A stretch of 64,000 bases of DNA from Streptomyces sp. ISL-100 (GTDB lineage: Bacteria > Actinomycetota > Actinomycetes > Streptomycetales > Streptomycetaceae): the NCBI RefSeq assembly GCF_018614615.1, contig NZ_JAGGOK010000059.1, positions 115,366 to 179,365 of the forward strand. Direction: 5' to 3'. The translations under genes were made by a program, and so were the position numbers. This document shows positions 1 through 9,505 of this stretch, piece after piece (position 1 is the first letter of the stretch; every line of letters begins with the position of its first letter). Below the pieces are notes generated by a model. The model was not told where the DNA came from. It saw only the letters and a program-made list of their open reading frames with translations, and did no database searches.

Positions 1-1
1 C

Positions 2-229
2 AACGCTCCGACAAGCAGCCTGGTCATGCAGGCCCATGGAGGCTTCAGAAACACCCTGGTGCACTACCGCCCCGAGCGGCGAGTACGGGAACAGCTGTCC
101 CTCCAGGCACCGCTCTACGGGCTCGTGGGCGCCTACTTCCCCGCAGAAGAGGCACGATCGTTGCGCGAAGGGCTCGCTCCCTACACCGCCCATGTCGCCG
201 ATCGTATGGAAGCCTGGTCCGGAGACTGA
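2..229 (+). CDS. C-terminal part of an unidentified protein
   Basis: An open frame enters from the left edge and stops with TGA at 227-229. The visible 75 or so residues are hydrophilic (for example LVHYRPERRVREQL and GLAPYTAHVADRMEAW) and show no motif I recognise. An internal ATG at 26 exists, but the frame is open back to base 2, so the gene most likely starts outside the window. It is followed after about 120 bp, with no clear terminator, by the large STAND ATPase gene on the same strand. The two could share a transcript. Function unknown. Confidence 0.45.
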   Translation, partial: NAPTSSLVMQAHGGFRNTLVHYRPERRVREQLSLQAPLYGLVGAYFPAEEARSLREGLAPYTAHVADRMEAWSGD

Positions 230-353
230 CCCTCGCAGGACTTTTGATCCAGTGCTCTACAGCACAGGCCCGCGTCAGTTCTTCCTCTCCGTATAGAGGC
301 TGCTGTGTGAGCAGGCAGCTTGCCGACCGTCCTGATCCACCTGCGTAACGAGT

Positions 354-3074
354 GTGAGAATGGGGTACGTGCCCGACATCCTCCCGCCGCGCATCACCCC
401 CGACGTCGATGACGGCCCTGTCGATCCTGCTCAGCTGACGCGGATCACATCGCTGCACAGGGGCTTCCTCTACCAGCATCTGTATGCCGTCGGATGCCTG
501 CTGAGCCTCAAACGCGGGGGAGTGGACAGGCTGCTGGTCGAACGGGACGAGGACGTGGAAGCCGTCCTTCCGGACTGGCGACTGTACATGCAGATCAAGA
601 CCCGCAGTAGAGCCTTGCAGTGGGGCGACATCAGCAGCGCCGTCGAAAACTTCGAGGGTGTGCGGGCCCGGCACGCCGCAGGTAAACGCCCGGGACGGCC
701 CCAGCTGATTATCGTGTCGAACCAGGCCGCTGGTCCAAGCCTGACCCAGAAGATGGCCGGCGACGACTGGCCGAACGACGTCACGATCCTCACTCCTGGA
801 GTACCGGCCCCCAATCACTGGCTGCCACCCGCATGGGAAACGGTCGACGAGGCAGTCGCCTGGTGCACCCGCGAAGCGGCGGGAGTCCCGTTCGCGTCTC
901 TGGAACCGCAGACGCTTGTATGGAAGCTGGCGGCCCGGGTCGTCCTTGCCTGCACCGGCCACGGCGGGCAAATGTTCAAAGCCAGTGAAATGCCAGCATT
1001 CTATGAGCAGTTCGTCCAGGAGCTGCAAGCCTTCCCAGCAACTCCGGCCCCCTATCTGCCGCAGGACACCGAACCGGAACTGCTGACCGCCGCCGAAGTA
1101 CGTCTCATCACCGGCTTCTCCGGTTCGGGGAAGACCGCCTGGGCATCTCATGCTGCCACGCACTGCCCTGAGCCGATCACCTACTTCGACGTCTCCGCGC
1201 TTTCCCGCGACGCCGTCGCCGGAGCACTCGCACGAGAACTTGCGGCCCGTCATCTCGACACAGCGCAGCGAACGGACCTCCTGCACGGGGTCGGCATCGA
1301 TGTCCTACGGGCGGTCCACCGTCATTTGGCGGGTACACCGGTCGCGATCGTCATCGACAACGTCCATCGAATGGATGCCGCCGCCCTGCGAGGACTTGTA
1401 TCCGCGCTGCCAGCTGTGCGACTCGTACTGCTCGGCCAGCCTCGCCCTGACCAGGTTGCCTTCGCAGCCCACCTCGGCATCGCGACGGAAAACCTCAACG
1501 GGTGGACGGCCGACAGCGTGGCTGCTGTGTTCGCTGATGCCGAGTGCCCCGTCGACCGGCCCACTGCCGAGCGCCTCGTAACCCTTACCGGCGGCCTGCC
1601 TCTCTACGTGTGCAGTGCTGCCGCCCTGACCCGCACTCACTACGATCACGACGCGGCCAGCCTGTGCACAGAACTCAGCCAGCGCTGCCACAGCGTCCCC
1701 TCTGTCCAAGACATCATCCTTGAGGAAGTCTTCGCCAGCCTGGACCCAACGGCACGGACGGTCGCCTTCCTCCTGGCAACGGCCGAAGTCCCTCTGACCA
1801 ACCAAGAACTACAGCGCCTAGCCCAAGCGGCGGAGCTCAGCGGACCGGACTGCGCACGAGGCCTGCGAACCCTTACTGCCTTCGCCATCACCCAGCGCAC
1901 CGGCCGATTGATTACCCTGCACGACGCCACGCGTTCTCTCGCGACGGAGTACGGCCCAGCAGGAAGCCATCTCACGATTGAGCATGCTCTGAGCCGCATC
2001 CTGCGCGAGTCCATTGAAGGAGGCAGCGCACCGGTCGGACGCCTGGCGAAATGGGCCATGCTGCTGGCCCGAACCGATCAGACCGAGCAGCTTCTCGAAC
2101 TTGCCAGCCACGATCTCTTCTTTGAACAGTCCTTCTCCGCCGACCTCGCCCCGATCCTCACCGCTGTGGTCACTGACAAGGACGCCGCACCAGTCAGCCG
2201 ATTCGATGCCCTGAACGCGCTCGCCCTCCTTGCGCACGCTGCCGACGAGACAGCAGACCACGGCCGCCTGGTTGATGACCTTGCCGCACTCGCAGCCGCG
2301 CACCCAGCACAGTGGGGCGCACGCGAGCGGCTGGTGCTCGCGACCCACCAGATGATCCAACACGCATCCACCGGCGACCTCGGCGCCATGAACACCACGT
2401 ACCTGGCAACACGATCCGAGACAGCCGAGAACTCCGTGGCGAGGCGCATCTTGCGCTACACGCAGGCCCAGTGCTTCTTCATCGCCGGCAGGTACGAACA
2501 GTCGAACATTCTGGCCATGGACGTGGCCGAGGCTTATTTGGATCACCTCGGGCTCAAGCCTGAGGACATCATCGGCGTCGGGGTCGAGGAGCTGGGCGGC
2601 CGTTTGGGACAGCAGGGCACGGACCTCGACGACTGCAAACGCCTGGCCGACTGCCTGGCGCTGACCGTGCGCTGCAAACGAGAACTCGATGAGCACCATG
2701 GACTCGCCGCTCTGCACGCCATGAAGTTCTTCCACCTCGCCGGCGCCTGGAGATCGGTCGTCACCATCGGCCAGGAGGTAGTAGACGACTTCGTGGAGAT
2801 CGGAGACCTCCAGGAAGCCCTTCAACTCCTTGAGCAGACACTGCTGCCCCTCGTACAGCAGCACGCGCTCGATGACCTTGTCATCGGACTTCGCTCCCAA
2901 CGAGCAGTCGTCATCGCTCACACCGGTGACTATGCCGCCGCCCGAGCCGAACTCGACACCCTCCAGCGCTACGACGTTCCACTCCAGCAAGCACGGGAGA
3001 TCGAGAACCAGCGCGCCCTCATCGAGCACCTCGCGACCCAGCCCCGCCCCGCCCACTCACCGTTAGCACCTTGA
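354..3074 (+). CDS. Nuclease-STAND NTPase-TPR protein (Avs/Cap4-nuclease type, probable antiphage sensor)
   Basis: A 906-residue protein in three parts. Residues about 30-80 look like a restriction-endonuclease-like (PD-(D/E)XK, DUF4297/Cap4) domain: GFLYQHLYAV, then ERDEDVE and YMQIKTR, which supply the acidic residues and the QxK. Residues 254-261 (GFSGSGKT) are a Walker A motif, and about 330-336 (VAIVIDNVHRMD) is Walker B, as in STAND ATPases. The C-terminal half is alpha-helical and reads as TPR-like repeats. In known Avs proteins such a C-terminal sensor binds a phage protein, and the NTPase then oligomerises and activates the nuclease; that role is inferred here. The start is GTG 354 or ATG 360, and neither has a strong ribosome site. 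It lies just outside the tRNA-Arg attachment remnant, so it belongs to the chromosome or to an older island. Confidence 0.75.
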   Translation: MRMGYVPDILPPRITPDVDDGPVDPAQLTRITSLHRGFLYQHLYAVGCLLSLKRGGVDRLLVERDEDVEAVLPDWRLYMQIKTRSRALQWGDISSAVENFEGVRARHAAGKRPGRPQLIIVSNQAAGPSLTQKMAGDDWPNDVTILTPGVPAPNHWLPPAWETVDEAVAWCTREAAGVPFASLEPQTLVWKLAARVVLACTGHGGQMFKASEMPAFYEQFVQELQAFPATPAPYLPQDTEPELLTAAEVRLITGFSGSGKTAWASHAATHCPEPITYFDVSALSRDAVAGALARELAARHLDTAQRTDLLHGVGIDVLRAVHRHLAGTPVAIVIDNVHRMDAAALRGLVSALPAVRLVLLGQPRPDQVAFAAHLGIATENLNGWTADSVAAVFADAECPVDRPTAERLVTLTGGLPLYVCSAAALTRTHYDHDAASLCTELSQRCHSVPSVQDIILEEVFASLDPTARTVAFLLATAEVPLTNQELQRLAQAAELSGPDCARGLRTLTAFAITQRTGRLITLHDATRSLATEYGPAGSHLTIEHALSRILRESIEGGSAPVGRLAKWAMLLARTDQTEQLLELASHDLFFEQSFSADLAPILTAVVTDKDAAPVSRFDALNALALLAHAADETADHGRLVDDLAALAAAHPAQWGARERLVLATHQMIQHASTGDLGAMNTTYLATRSETAENSVARRILRYTQAQCFFIAGRYEQSNILAMDVAEAYLDHLGLKPEDIIGVGVEELGGRLGQQGTDLDDCKRLADCLALTVRCKRELDEHHGLAALHAMKFFHLAGAWRSVVTIGQEVVDDFVEIGDLQEALQLLEQTLLPLVQQHALDDLVIGLRSQRAVVIAHTGDYAAARAELDTLQRYDVPLQQAREIENQRALIEHLATQPRPAHSPLAP

Positions 3075-3377
3075 GCACTGGGCCATACAGCTAGGGTGGT
3101 TGCTGCCCCTATGGCGGCGCGCCTACGGATTGGGCGCTTGTCGAGTGTCGACAAGCGCGGGAGTCTGAGTGGCCGGACGACCTTCCGTGGTGCCGGCGGG
3201 CCGGAAGGTGGTCACTAGGTGGTGAGCGCCTAGGTGCACCGGTGGATAGCCGGTGGACAGATGCCTTTGGACGATGCAGCACGGGGTGGCACGCCCCAAC
3301 CCGGTGCACCTGCTCTGATCAGCGCAAACGTCACCAGGCGGCACCACACGGCACCGGGCAACATGATCGCTCTTGGT

Positions 3378-3420
3378 CTCCTAAAGCGGGTGTCGCAGGT
3401 TCGAATCCTGCCGGGGGCAC
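3378..3420 (+). other. 3' half of tRNA-Arg(CCT): integrase attachment-site remnant
   Basis: From the anticodon loop (CTCCTAA) to the acceptor end (CGGGGGCAC) this reads as the 3' half of a tRNA, with an intact T arm GCAGGTTCGAATCCTGC. No matching D arm or 5' acceptor strand lies upstream, and the base before the loop does not pair, so this is not a working tRNA gene. Such 3' halves are left where an integrative element recombined into a tRNA gene. The integrase remnant begins 46 bp downstream with its C-terminus towards the site, the usual int-att order. The rest of the 3075-3466 gap holds nothing else I recognise. Confidence 0.75.
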
Positions 3421-3466
3421 AACGCATTACCGCTCTGACCTGGTATTTCTCCACCAGGGAGGGGCT

Positions 3467-4786
3467 CTAACCGGCCTCGGACTCCTCGTCCGGGGCCGTT
3501 TGCGTGAGCGGAGCGTGAGCGGACGGGTCGCCAGACCCCGATATTTCTCCCGACGGATCAGCACCATCCGGCACGGACTCCTCCGCCTCGTCGGGCTTGG
3601 CATCCGCTTCCAGTGAGGCGGCGCGTGCGCGCGGCACGAGGCGAGCGGCGGCCTCGGCGATCGCCAGATCCGCTTCGGGGAGCAGGCTCGTGTACGTGTC
3701 CGACGTGATGGTGATCGAGGAGTGGCCGAGCATCTCCTGGATGTCCTTCAGGTCGGCGCCGGCCGCGTGGGCCAGGGTCGCTGCACCGTGACGGAGATCG
3801 TGGAGCCGGATTGGCGGGAGGCCGATCTCCTCGTACAGCTCGATGAACCGCCGTGTGATATTGGCGGGGTGGAGCAGCTCGCCGTTCTCGCGGGTGAAGA
3901 CCCGTCCGGTCTCGACCCAGGCACTCCCCCACTTCTTGCGATCCTTGTCCTGCTGGGCGCGGTGCCGCTTTAGGGCCTGGACCGTGTCGGAGTCCAGCGC
4001 GATGGTGCGCGCGCCGGCATCGGTCTTGGGATCGTCCTCGTAGACCTCCCAGCCGTTCACCACGAGCTGCTTGGCGACGGTGATGAGCCCGGCATCCAGC
4101 AGGGTGTCGGTCCACCTCTGACCACACGCCTCACCGCGCCGCAGGCCGCGGAACGCGACCAAGTGGAAGAGCGCATACAGCCGATCCTCCGAGACGTGGT
4201 CGAGGAAGAGACCAGTGTGCTCCGGAGTCCAGACCATCACCGGCGAGGGCTTCTCACCGGTGCGCTTCCAGTGAAGGATGCGTTCCTCGGTCCACACAAG
4301 CGCCTTGGGGCGCTTGCCCGCCTCCAACTCGACGTGGGCGGCAGGGTTGAAGGTGATCAACTGCTGTGCGATCGCTGCGTTCAGCGCGGCCCGCAGCGTG
4401 GAGCGGACGCGCTGGCGCGTCGCCGGACCGACGATGCGACGGTAGGGATCCATCTCGGCGATGGCGGCCTTCATGGCCTTGCGACGGGCGCGGGGCTCGC
4501 GCCCCTTCCAGGGGATCTGTGCGAGATCCTCGAACGCCTTACGCCGCGCGGCGTTTCCCTCGGCGACTTCGACGTTGGCCTCGGCTATGGCCTCGAACAT
4601 CTCCGACAGGTGGGTGACCCGAAGGCGATCCAGCCGCAGGTGTCCGATGCGTGGCTTGAGGTGCACCCGTATGTTGCTCTCGTCGCGACTGATCGCGCTC
4701 TGCCGCCCCTTCTTGCCCGACAGCCAGGTGTCCAGCCACTCGCCGACCGTGCAGAGTGTCGGGGTAGCGCCCGGGTTGACGGGCCG
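3467..4786 (-). pseudogene. int: Tyrosine site-specific integrase, N-terminally truncated
   Basis: The catalytic domain is complete: GLRRGEACGQRW (first Arg), LHDLRHGAATL (HxxR), MLGHSSITITSDTY (His and Tyr). The reading frame with a usable start begins only at GTG 4666, but homologous sequence (TVGEWLDTWLSGKKG) continues in frame upstream to about 4786 without a start codon. Compared with the sister integrase at 58.9-60.5 kb, which keeps a Cys-rich N-terminus of about 110 residues, the arm-binding domain is missing here, and the next gene (Nudix) starts 70 bp away. It probably drove integration into the tRNA-Arg next door but can no longer bind arm sites normally. It is therefore called a pseudogene; a start at 4666 would give a 399-residue product of doubtful activity. 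Confidence 0.8.
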
Positions 4787-4858
4787 GCCCCGACCCCGGC
4801 TTGGTGACCGTGGGTGGCTGCGCCGCGCAGTTTAGCGCGGGGAGGCTACGCTCCCGGC

Positions 4859-5434
4859 ATGGATCTATTGCCGATAGCCGACGACGCCCAGGGCTCCCAG
4901 GACCGCGCCGACGCGCCCGGTGACCCCAGCGCGCCTGGCGGCACTGCGCCGGCCCCGCCGCGGCCCGCCGTCGTGGCCAAGGCGCGCGTGCTGTTCACGG
5001 ACCGCCGCGGCCGGATCCTGCTGGTGCGGCTCCAGCCCTGGCACAACGCGCTGCACTGGGGGCTCCCTGGTGGAACCGTGGAGGCCGGAACCGAGGCACC
5101 GCGACAGGCGGCCGTGCGCGAGATCGCGGAGGAGACCGGACTGCTGTGTGCGCCCGGACGGTTGCTCGCCGTGGACTGGGTGAACCGGAGTGGCGACCAG
5201 CCGCGGATCGTCCACGTCTTCGACGGCGGATTGCTGGAGGACGGGGACCTGGCCGGGATACGGCTGGACGAGGCGGAGCTGGCGACATGGCGGATGTGCA
5301 CGCCGGACGAGGCTGAGGCGCTGCTGTCCGCCGCGTCGTGGGGTCAGCTGAAGGCCTCTCTCGCCGCGCTGCCGACGGACGGCGGCCCGGCGGAGCTGCT
5401 GGACGGGGCGGCCGTGGAGTTCCCGGCCCCGTGA
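4859..5434 (+). CDS. Nudix hydrolase
   Basis: About 191 residues with an almost canonical Nudix box (GX5EX7REUXEEXGU): GGTVEAGTEAPRQAAVREIA followed by EETGLL, which binds Mg2+ and the diphosphate of a nucleoside-diphosphate-X substrate. The N-terminal 40 residues are low-complexity (Ala/Pro/Gly). The substrate cannot be told. The start is placed at ATG 4859 because the upstream in-frame codons (from 4814) overlap the integrase remnant and give unconserved sequence. The 3' end overlaps the convergent broken oxidoreductase by about 90 bp. Confidence 0.8.
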   Translation: MDLLPIADDAQGSQDRADAPGDPSAPGGTAPAPPRPAVVAKARVLFTDRRGRILLVRLQPWHNALHWGLPGGTVEAGTEAPRQAAVREIAEETGLLCAPGRLLAVDWVNRSGDQPRIVHVFDGGLLEDGDLAGIRLDEAELATWRMCTPDEAEALLSAASWGQLKASLAALPTDGGPAELLDGAAVEFPAP

Positions 5435-6737
5435 CAGGTGCCCAGTACGGCCGCGGCTACGGTTTCGGCCTGCACCCTGCTCTCGGGGACCGCGGTGGTC
5501 TCGAACAGATTGCCGCGGCGCAGCGCGCCCAGCGTCCACAGCCGGGCCCCTGGCCCGGTGCCAGTGGTTCGGCCGCCGGGCCGGAGGCGGCCGTCGGGCT
5601 CAGTGTCCAGGCCGAGTCCGCAGGGTCCGGGCGGGGCCAGGCCGCGCCGCAGCAGATCCGCGATCAGCGGGTCGTCCGAGGCGCCGACGCCGGTCTGCGC
5701 GCCGGTGCAGTTCACCACTGCGCCCACCCGTAGCTCCCGACCTTCGCGCAGTCCCACGCGTATCCCGTCACCCTCGGTGTCAGCCCGGGCGACCTCGTCC
5801 GCCGAGACCTCCAACAGGCCTTCCTCCCGTAGCGAGTGCAGGGCGGCGGCGGAGGCGGGGGCCAGTCGGTGCCGGTGCGTCTCCCACACTCGCAGGTCCT
5901 CACCGAGGAAACGGGCCCGGTCGGCGGAGAACAAACGGGCCCGGTCGGCGGAGAACAGCCGCTGCCAGAGTTCGGCCGTCAGCGGGCACAGGCCGTCCAT
6001 CGCCGGCCGCCAGTCGCCGTGCGTACGCCGGGTCGCGGCCAGGTGCCGCAGCACAGCCCGGCGCAGGGCATCGAGGGTGTGCAGGCCACCGAGGTCCGGG
6101 GGCTCGACGGGCGGGACGGGCGGCGTACAGCACGCGCCCCGGCCGCCCCAGCGTGAGCGCTGCATCGGCCATCGTCAGGCCCGTACCCACGAGCAGGACA
6201 TCGGCATCGGCCGGTACGCCGTCCAGGGCACCCGGGACCCAGAGATCGGGGACGAAGCGCGCCGAGGCGCGCAGGGCCGGCTCGGCGGAAGACTGTCCAG
6301 GGCGAGGACCACGGCATCGGCGTGCTGGGTGAGGCCGCTCGCTCCGCGCAGCGCGAGCACGGCGGTGCGGCCCGGCCCGGGCGCGATGCCAATGGTCCGG
6401 TCGTGGACGGGGAGCAGGCTGACGGTCGTACTGCGCGCGGCCGTGCCCGCCAGCAGCTCCAGCAGGTACCGGCCGTACAGCAGGCCCATTCGGTCTGCCC
6501 GGCGTTGAGAAGGTGGCGTGAATCCGTCGTCGCGTAGGCGGGTCCAGGGGCGCCCCCGGCCGCCGGATCGATCAGCCGGACGTCACACGGCTCGCCCCGC
6601 TGCTCGGCCTGTAGCAGCAGCTGGACCGCGGTCAGGACGCCCGCCGCACCGGACCCGACCACCGCAACCGTCGGCCCCACCATCGGGCTGTACTTTGCCT
6701 CACCATCCGCAGTCCACATGACAAGATCATGACGCAT
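5344..6737 (-). pseudogene. FAD/NAD(P)-binding oxidoreductase, frameshifted
   Basis: Homologous-looking sequence runs through three minus-strand frames. The N-terminus (from 6737) has a dinucleotide-binding GxGxxG stretch, TVAVVGSGAAGVLTAVQLLL, and then ATTDSRHLLNAG. The frame moves near 6490 (MGLLYGRYLLELLAG, VVLALDSLPP) and again near 6170 (LHTLDALRRAVLRHLA, AVVNCTGAQTG). The whole resembles the COG4529-type FAD/NAD(P)-binding proteins that sit near natural-product clusters. At least two frameshifts break it. A 24-bp tandem duplication at 5911-5958 repeats LFSADRAR. It is divergent from the LuxR-type regulator, with 52 bp between the starts. Confidence 0.7.
5911..5958. repeat. 24-bp tandem duplication inside the broken oxidoreductase
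   Basis: Two adjacent 24-base copies (5911-5934 and 5935-5958) beginning ACGGGCCCGGTCGGCGGAGA differ at one base. On the minus strand they encode LFSADRAR twice. The unit is a multiple of three and is not itself the cause of the frameshifts. Confidence 0.85.
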
Positions 6738-6789
6738 CGGCGTCTACTATCGGCACCGAGGGTAACGGGAGCGGGGGCAAAGGCACCGC

Positions 6790-7857
6790 ATGGGGGCGAT
6801 GGTGTCGAGAGGGTGGGTACCGATGGTTGCGTCAGCGGTCGGCGACGAGGCGGAGCTAGAGCCGGACCGGGCACCGTTGGCCAAGCTCCTGGGCCTGAAT
6901 GACGGGCTCCTGGACGTCTACCGGATCGTGGTGCGCCGTCCTGGATGGGGCATCGCCGAGATCGCCTGGCATCTAGGCATGGCCGAGGCCCAAGTCCGCG
7001 GTTGTCTGGACAAGCTGGCGGAACTCTCCATGCTCTATCCGGCCAAGCACTCGACCACACCGATCGCGCTGAACCCGGAGATCGGCCTGGCGGCCCTGCT
7101 GAACCGGCGGGAGTCCGAGATTCAGAACCAGCAGGCGCAGCTCGCCGCGGCCCGCACTGAGGTCGCCGAGCTCGCCGTCGTCTACTCCGCGCACCAGGGG
7201 TACTGGGGCAATCAGGGTCTTGAGCAGCTCGACGAGGTCGCCACGGTGCGGGCGCGGCTGGCCGAGCTCGCCGAGCACGCCCAGCACGAGCTGCTCTCCT
7301 TCATACCAGGCGGTGCGCAGAGCCGGGAGGCGTTGGACGCCAGCCGACCGCTGGACGAGAAGAGCCTCTCCGCCGGGGTCCGTATCCGGACTCTGTACCT
7401 CGACAGCGTCCGCAACGACCGGGCCACCACCGAGTACGCCCGCAGGCTGGCCGGACTCGGCGGCGAGATCCGCACGATTCCCTCCCTGCCGGTCCGGATG
7501 CTCGTCGTGGACCGGTCCGTGGCCCTGCTGCCCATCGACCCGGAGAACAGCCGGGCCGGGGCCGTCATGGTGAAGGCGCCGGGGGTGCTAGCCGCGCTGG
7601 TGCACCTCTTCGAGGTGGCCTGGCAGCAGGGGCAGCCGCTGGACGGCGTACAGCCCTCCGGGCCGGGCGGGCTCACGGCCCAGGAGCTGGAGCTGTTGAA
7701 GCTGCTAGAGATGGGCAGCACGGACGAGATGGCCGCCCGCAAGCTCGGCGTCTCCCTGCGGACGGTGCGCCGGATGATGGCGGACATCATGGGCCGACTG
7801 GGCGCGCGCAGCCGGTTCGAGGCCGGGCTGTTGGCGACGAGGGCCGGCTGGATGTAG
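6790..7857 (+). CDS. LuxR-family transcriptional regulator with TrmB-like N-terminus
   Basis: 355 residues. The N-terminal part (about 35-90, LLDVYRIVVRRPGWGIAEIA) reads as a TrmB/MarR-like winged helix. The middle part resembles the phospholipase-D-like sensor of streptomycete TrmB-LuxR proteins (VRMLVVDRSVALLPIDPE). The C-terminus has a LuxR-type helix-turn-helix: LTAQELELLKLLEMGSTDEM, then AARKLGVSLRTVRR. The start at ATG 6790 follows a G-rich ribosome site; GTG 6802 and ATG 6823 are alternatives. It is the only intact DNA-binding protein between the att remnant and the phosphonate cluster, transcribed towards the cluster, so it is the best candidate for a pathway-specific regulator. That link is inferred. 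Confidence 0.8.
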   Translation: MGAMVSRGWVPMVASAVGDEAELEPDRAPLAKLLGLNDGLLDVYRIVVRRPGWGIAEIAWHLGMAEAQVRGCLDKLAELSMLYPAKHSTTPIALNPEIGLAALLNRRESEIQNQQAQLAAARTEVAELAVVYSAHQGYWGNQGLEQLDEVATVRARLAELAEHAQHELLSFIPGGAQSREALDASRPLDEKSLSAGVRIRTLYLDSVRNDRATTEYARRLAGLGGEIRTIPSLPVRMLVVDRSVALLPIDPENSRAGAVMVKAPGVLAALVHLFEVAWQQGQPLDGVQPSGPGGLTAQELELLKLLEMGSTDEMAARKLGVSLRTVRRMMADIMGRLGARSRFEAGLLATRAGWM

Positions 7858-7951
7858 AGCGGGGCAACCGGGTGGCCGTCTCGTGCCATGGCAGTTAGCG
7901 GCCGACGTCCATCCGCGTTCCGCAGCCCGCGCGGTGCCACCATGGGCTCCC

Positions 7952-8296
7952 ATGTACGCAATCCATATCCGGCAGAGTCTCCCGGAGTCCGGCCTGGGCC
8001 GACTGGACATCAATGACGTCGCGATGGAATTGTCTAAGGTCCGGAATTGCGTTCTCGAGCATGTCTACGCGCCTAGAACGAATGAATACGGACATTGCGG
8101 CGTGCTCTACGTCACTGGATCGTCTGTGAAAGCTGCAGGATCCGGGGCATTGGCCGCAGTCCGAAAGGTGCTCACGGGTAGCCACATGAGGGCCAATCTG
8201 GTGACTTCCACCGATCCGTGGTCCGTCGGTCTGTGTGATGCGACAGTCCAGGTGGCATCCATGTCGTGGGACCACGCAGCCACCCGCCCCTTCTGA
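7952..8296 (+). CDS. Small protein of unknown function
   Basis: 114 residues from ATG 7952 (MYAIHIRQSLPESGLG) with alternating hydrophobic positions and no motif I know. The preceding in-frame ATG 7883 would add 23 poorly supported residues. Base composition is less GC-biased than in the neighbours (for example GAATGAATACGGACATTGC), which hints at a different origin. It lies 94 bp after the LuxR-type gene on the same strand. Confidence 0.45.
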   Translation: MYAIHIRQSLPESGLGRLDINDVAMELSKVRNCVLEHVYAPRTNEYGHCGVLYVTGSSVKAAGSGALAAVRKVLTGSHMRANLVTSTDPWSVGLCDATVQVASMSWDHAATRPF

Positions 8297-8467
8297 ATGG
8301 CACCTTGTGGCCTGGGCAGCTTACGGCCAGGGAAATATCTGGAGCCTGGCTCGCACCGTGTGTCACTTTGGCTGCGCAGCGAGCCGACGAATTCGCGGAG
8401 AACACAATTCTCCGAGAGGCCTTCCGGCTCGCAACACAGCGAATTGATACAGCTCAAGAGGACCTTC

Positions 8468-8620
8468 ATGTCGACGCGCTTTCTGACCTTGCTCAACTGC
8501 TCCGTGGCGGCGCTGGCCGCCGTGCTGCTCATCGCCTCGCCGGAGCGGCCCACCGCCTACGAGGTACGCGCCAACGCGCCGTCGGTCCAGCCCGCGCCTT
8601 ACAGCTGGGCCTGGGACTAG
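8468..8620 (+). CDS. Short peptide with an N-terminal hydrophobic segment
   Basis: Fifty residues from ATG 8468, preceded by GAGGACC, a fair ribosome site. Residues 5-24 (FLTLLNCSVAALAAVLLIAS) form a hydrophobic helix like a signal peptide or membrane anchor, and the tail ends APYSWAWD, rich in aromatic residues. It may be a small exported peptide or a membrane peptide. I do not recognise the family, and no RiPP enzymes are next to it. Frame and start are supported by the ribosome site only. Confidence 0.45.
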   Translation: MSTRFLTLLNCSVAALAAVLLIASPERPTAYEVRANAPSVQPAPYSWAWD

Positions 8621-8669
8621 ACGCCCGCTCCGCCCTCGCCGGTGACTCGACTCCGCATCAGGAACCTCC

Positions 8670-9505
8670 ATGTATAAAGCCGCCGACGGCAGCGGATGCC
8701 TTCTGTCAGAGTGCCCGACCGACCGCGGCCGGTCGGCGCCGTACGCAACGCAGACGCCGGCGCCCGCCGGACGGCTGTGCCGAGCATGCCGAGACCGCCT
8801 CGCGGCGGCCCTCGCGGAACTCCCCGGCCTGCACCGGGAGATCGAGTACGTCCTCGGACCGACGGTGACCGGCCGCGGCGAGCGGGTCAGCGGCAGCCGG
8901 AACCTCGGGCTCCTCTTCAATGAGGAGGCCTCGGCCGTCCGCACCGTGATGATCGGCGTGCTCGCCTCCTGGGCGGGCGTGGTCACGGGCCTCGGGGCGG
9001 TCGCCGCACCGGTGCGGGAAGTAGGACCGCTCACCGCCTTCCTGCTCCGGCACCTCGACCTGCTGGCCGGCCACCCGGCCGCCGCCGATCTGGCCGAGGA
9101 GATCGGCAGGCTGATGGCGGATGCCCGCAGGGTGGTCCAGCCGCCTGCGGCGTGCCGGTCACCCTCGGCCCCTGCCCCCGGGCCGGCTGCTCAAGTGCGG
9201 TGGAGGCGTGGGTGCACGGCGCCGCGCGCAGCGGGGACGGGGCGCGCTCCGGCGAGGTGCGCTGCCAGGACGGTCATGCGTGGCCGGCTGGGGAATGGCT
9301 GGTGCTGCGGCAGCTGCTGTCGGCCGACGGGCCTGCCCCCGCACCTGCGGGGCGGACGCTGCCGACGCGGTTGGCAGCCCGGGCCGCGGGAGTGTCAGAG
9401 GCCACCGTCCGGAAGTGGGCGAGCCGCGGAAAGCTGACGCGCCACGGGAGTCCCTCGCGTGCCGAATACGACGTCGAAGAACTGACGGCCCTCGCGGCCG
9501 GCTGA
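8670..9505 (+). pseudogene. Helix-turn-helix (MerR/excisionase-like C-terminus) protein, frameshifted
   Basis: The first frame (from ATG 8670) gives a Cys-rich start (CLLSECPTD, LCRACRDRLAAALAELPG), like the paired Cys of streptomycete phage-type regulators. It holds to about residue 160 (LMADARRVVQPP). The second frame then continues naturally from about 9150: VTLGPCPRAGCSSAV, CQDGHAWPAGEWL and a helix-turn-helix LAARAAGVSEATVRKWASRG ending DVEELTALAAG. One frameshift near 9150 therefore separates the halves. It could be a true mutation or an assembly error; corrected, the protein would be about 275 residues. Confidence 0.65.
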
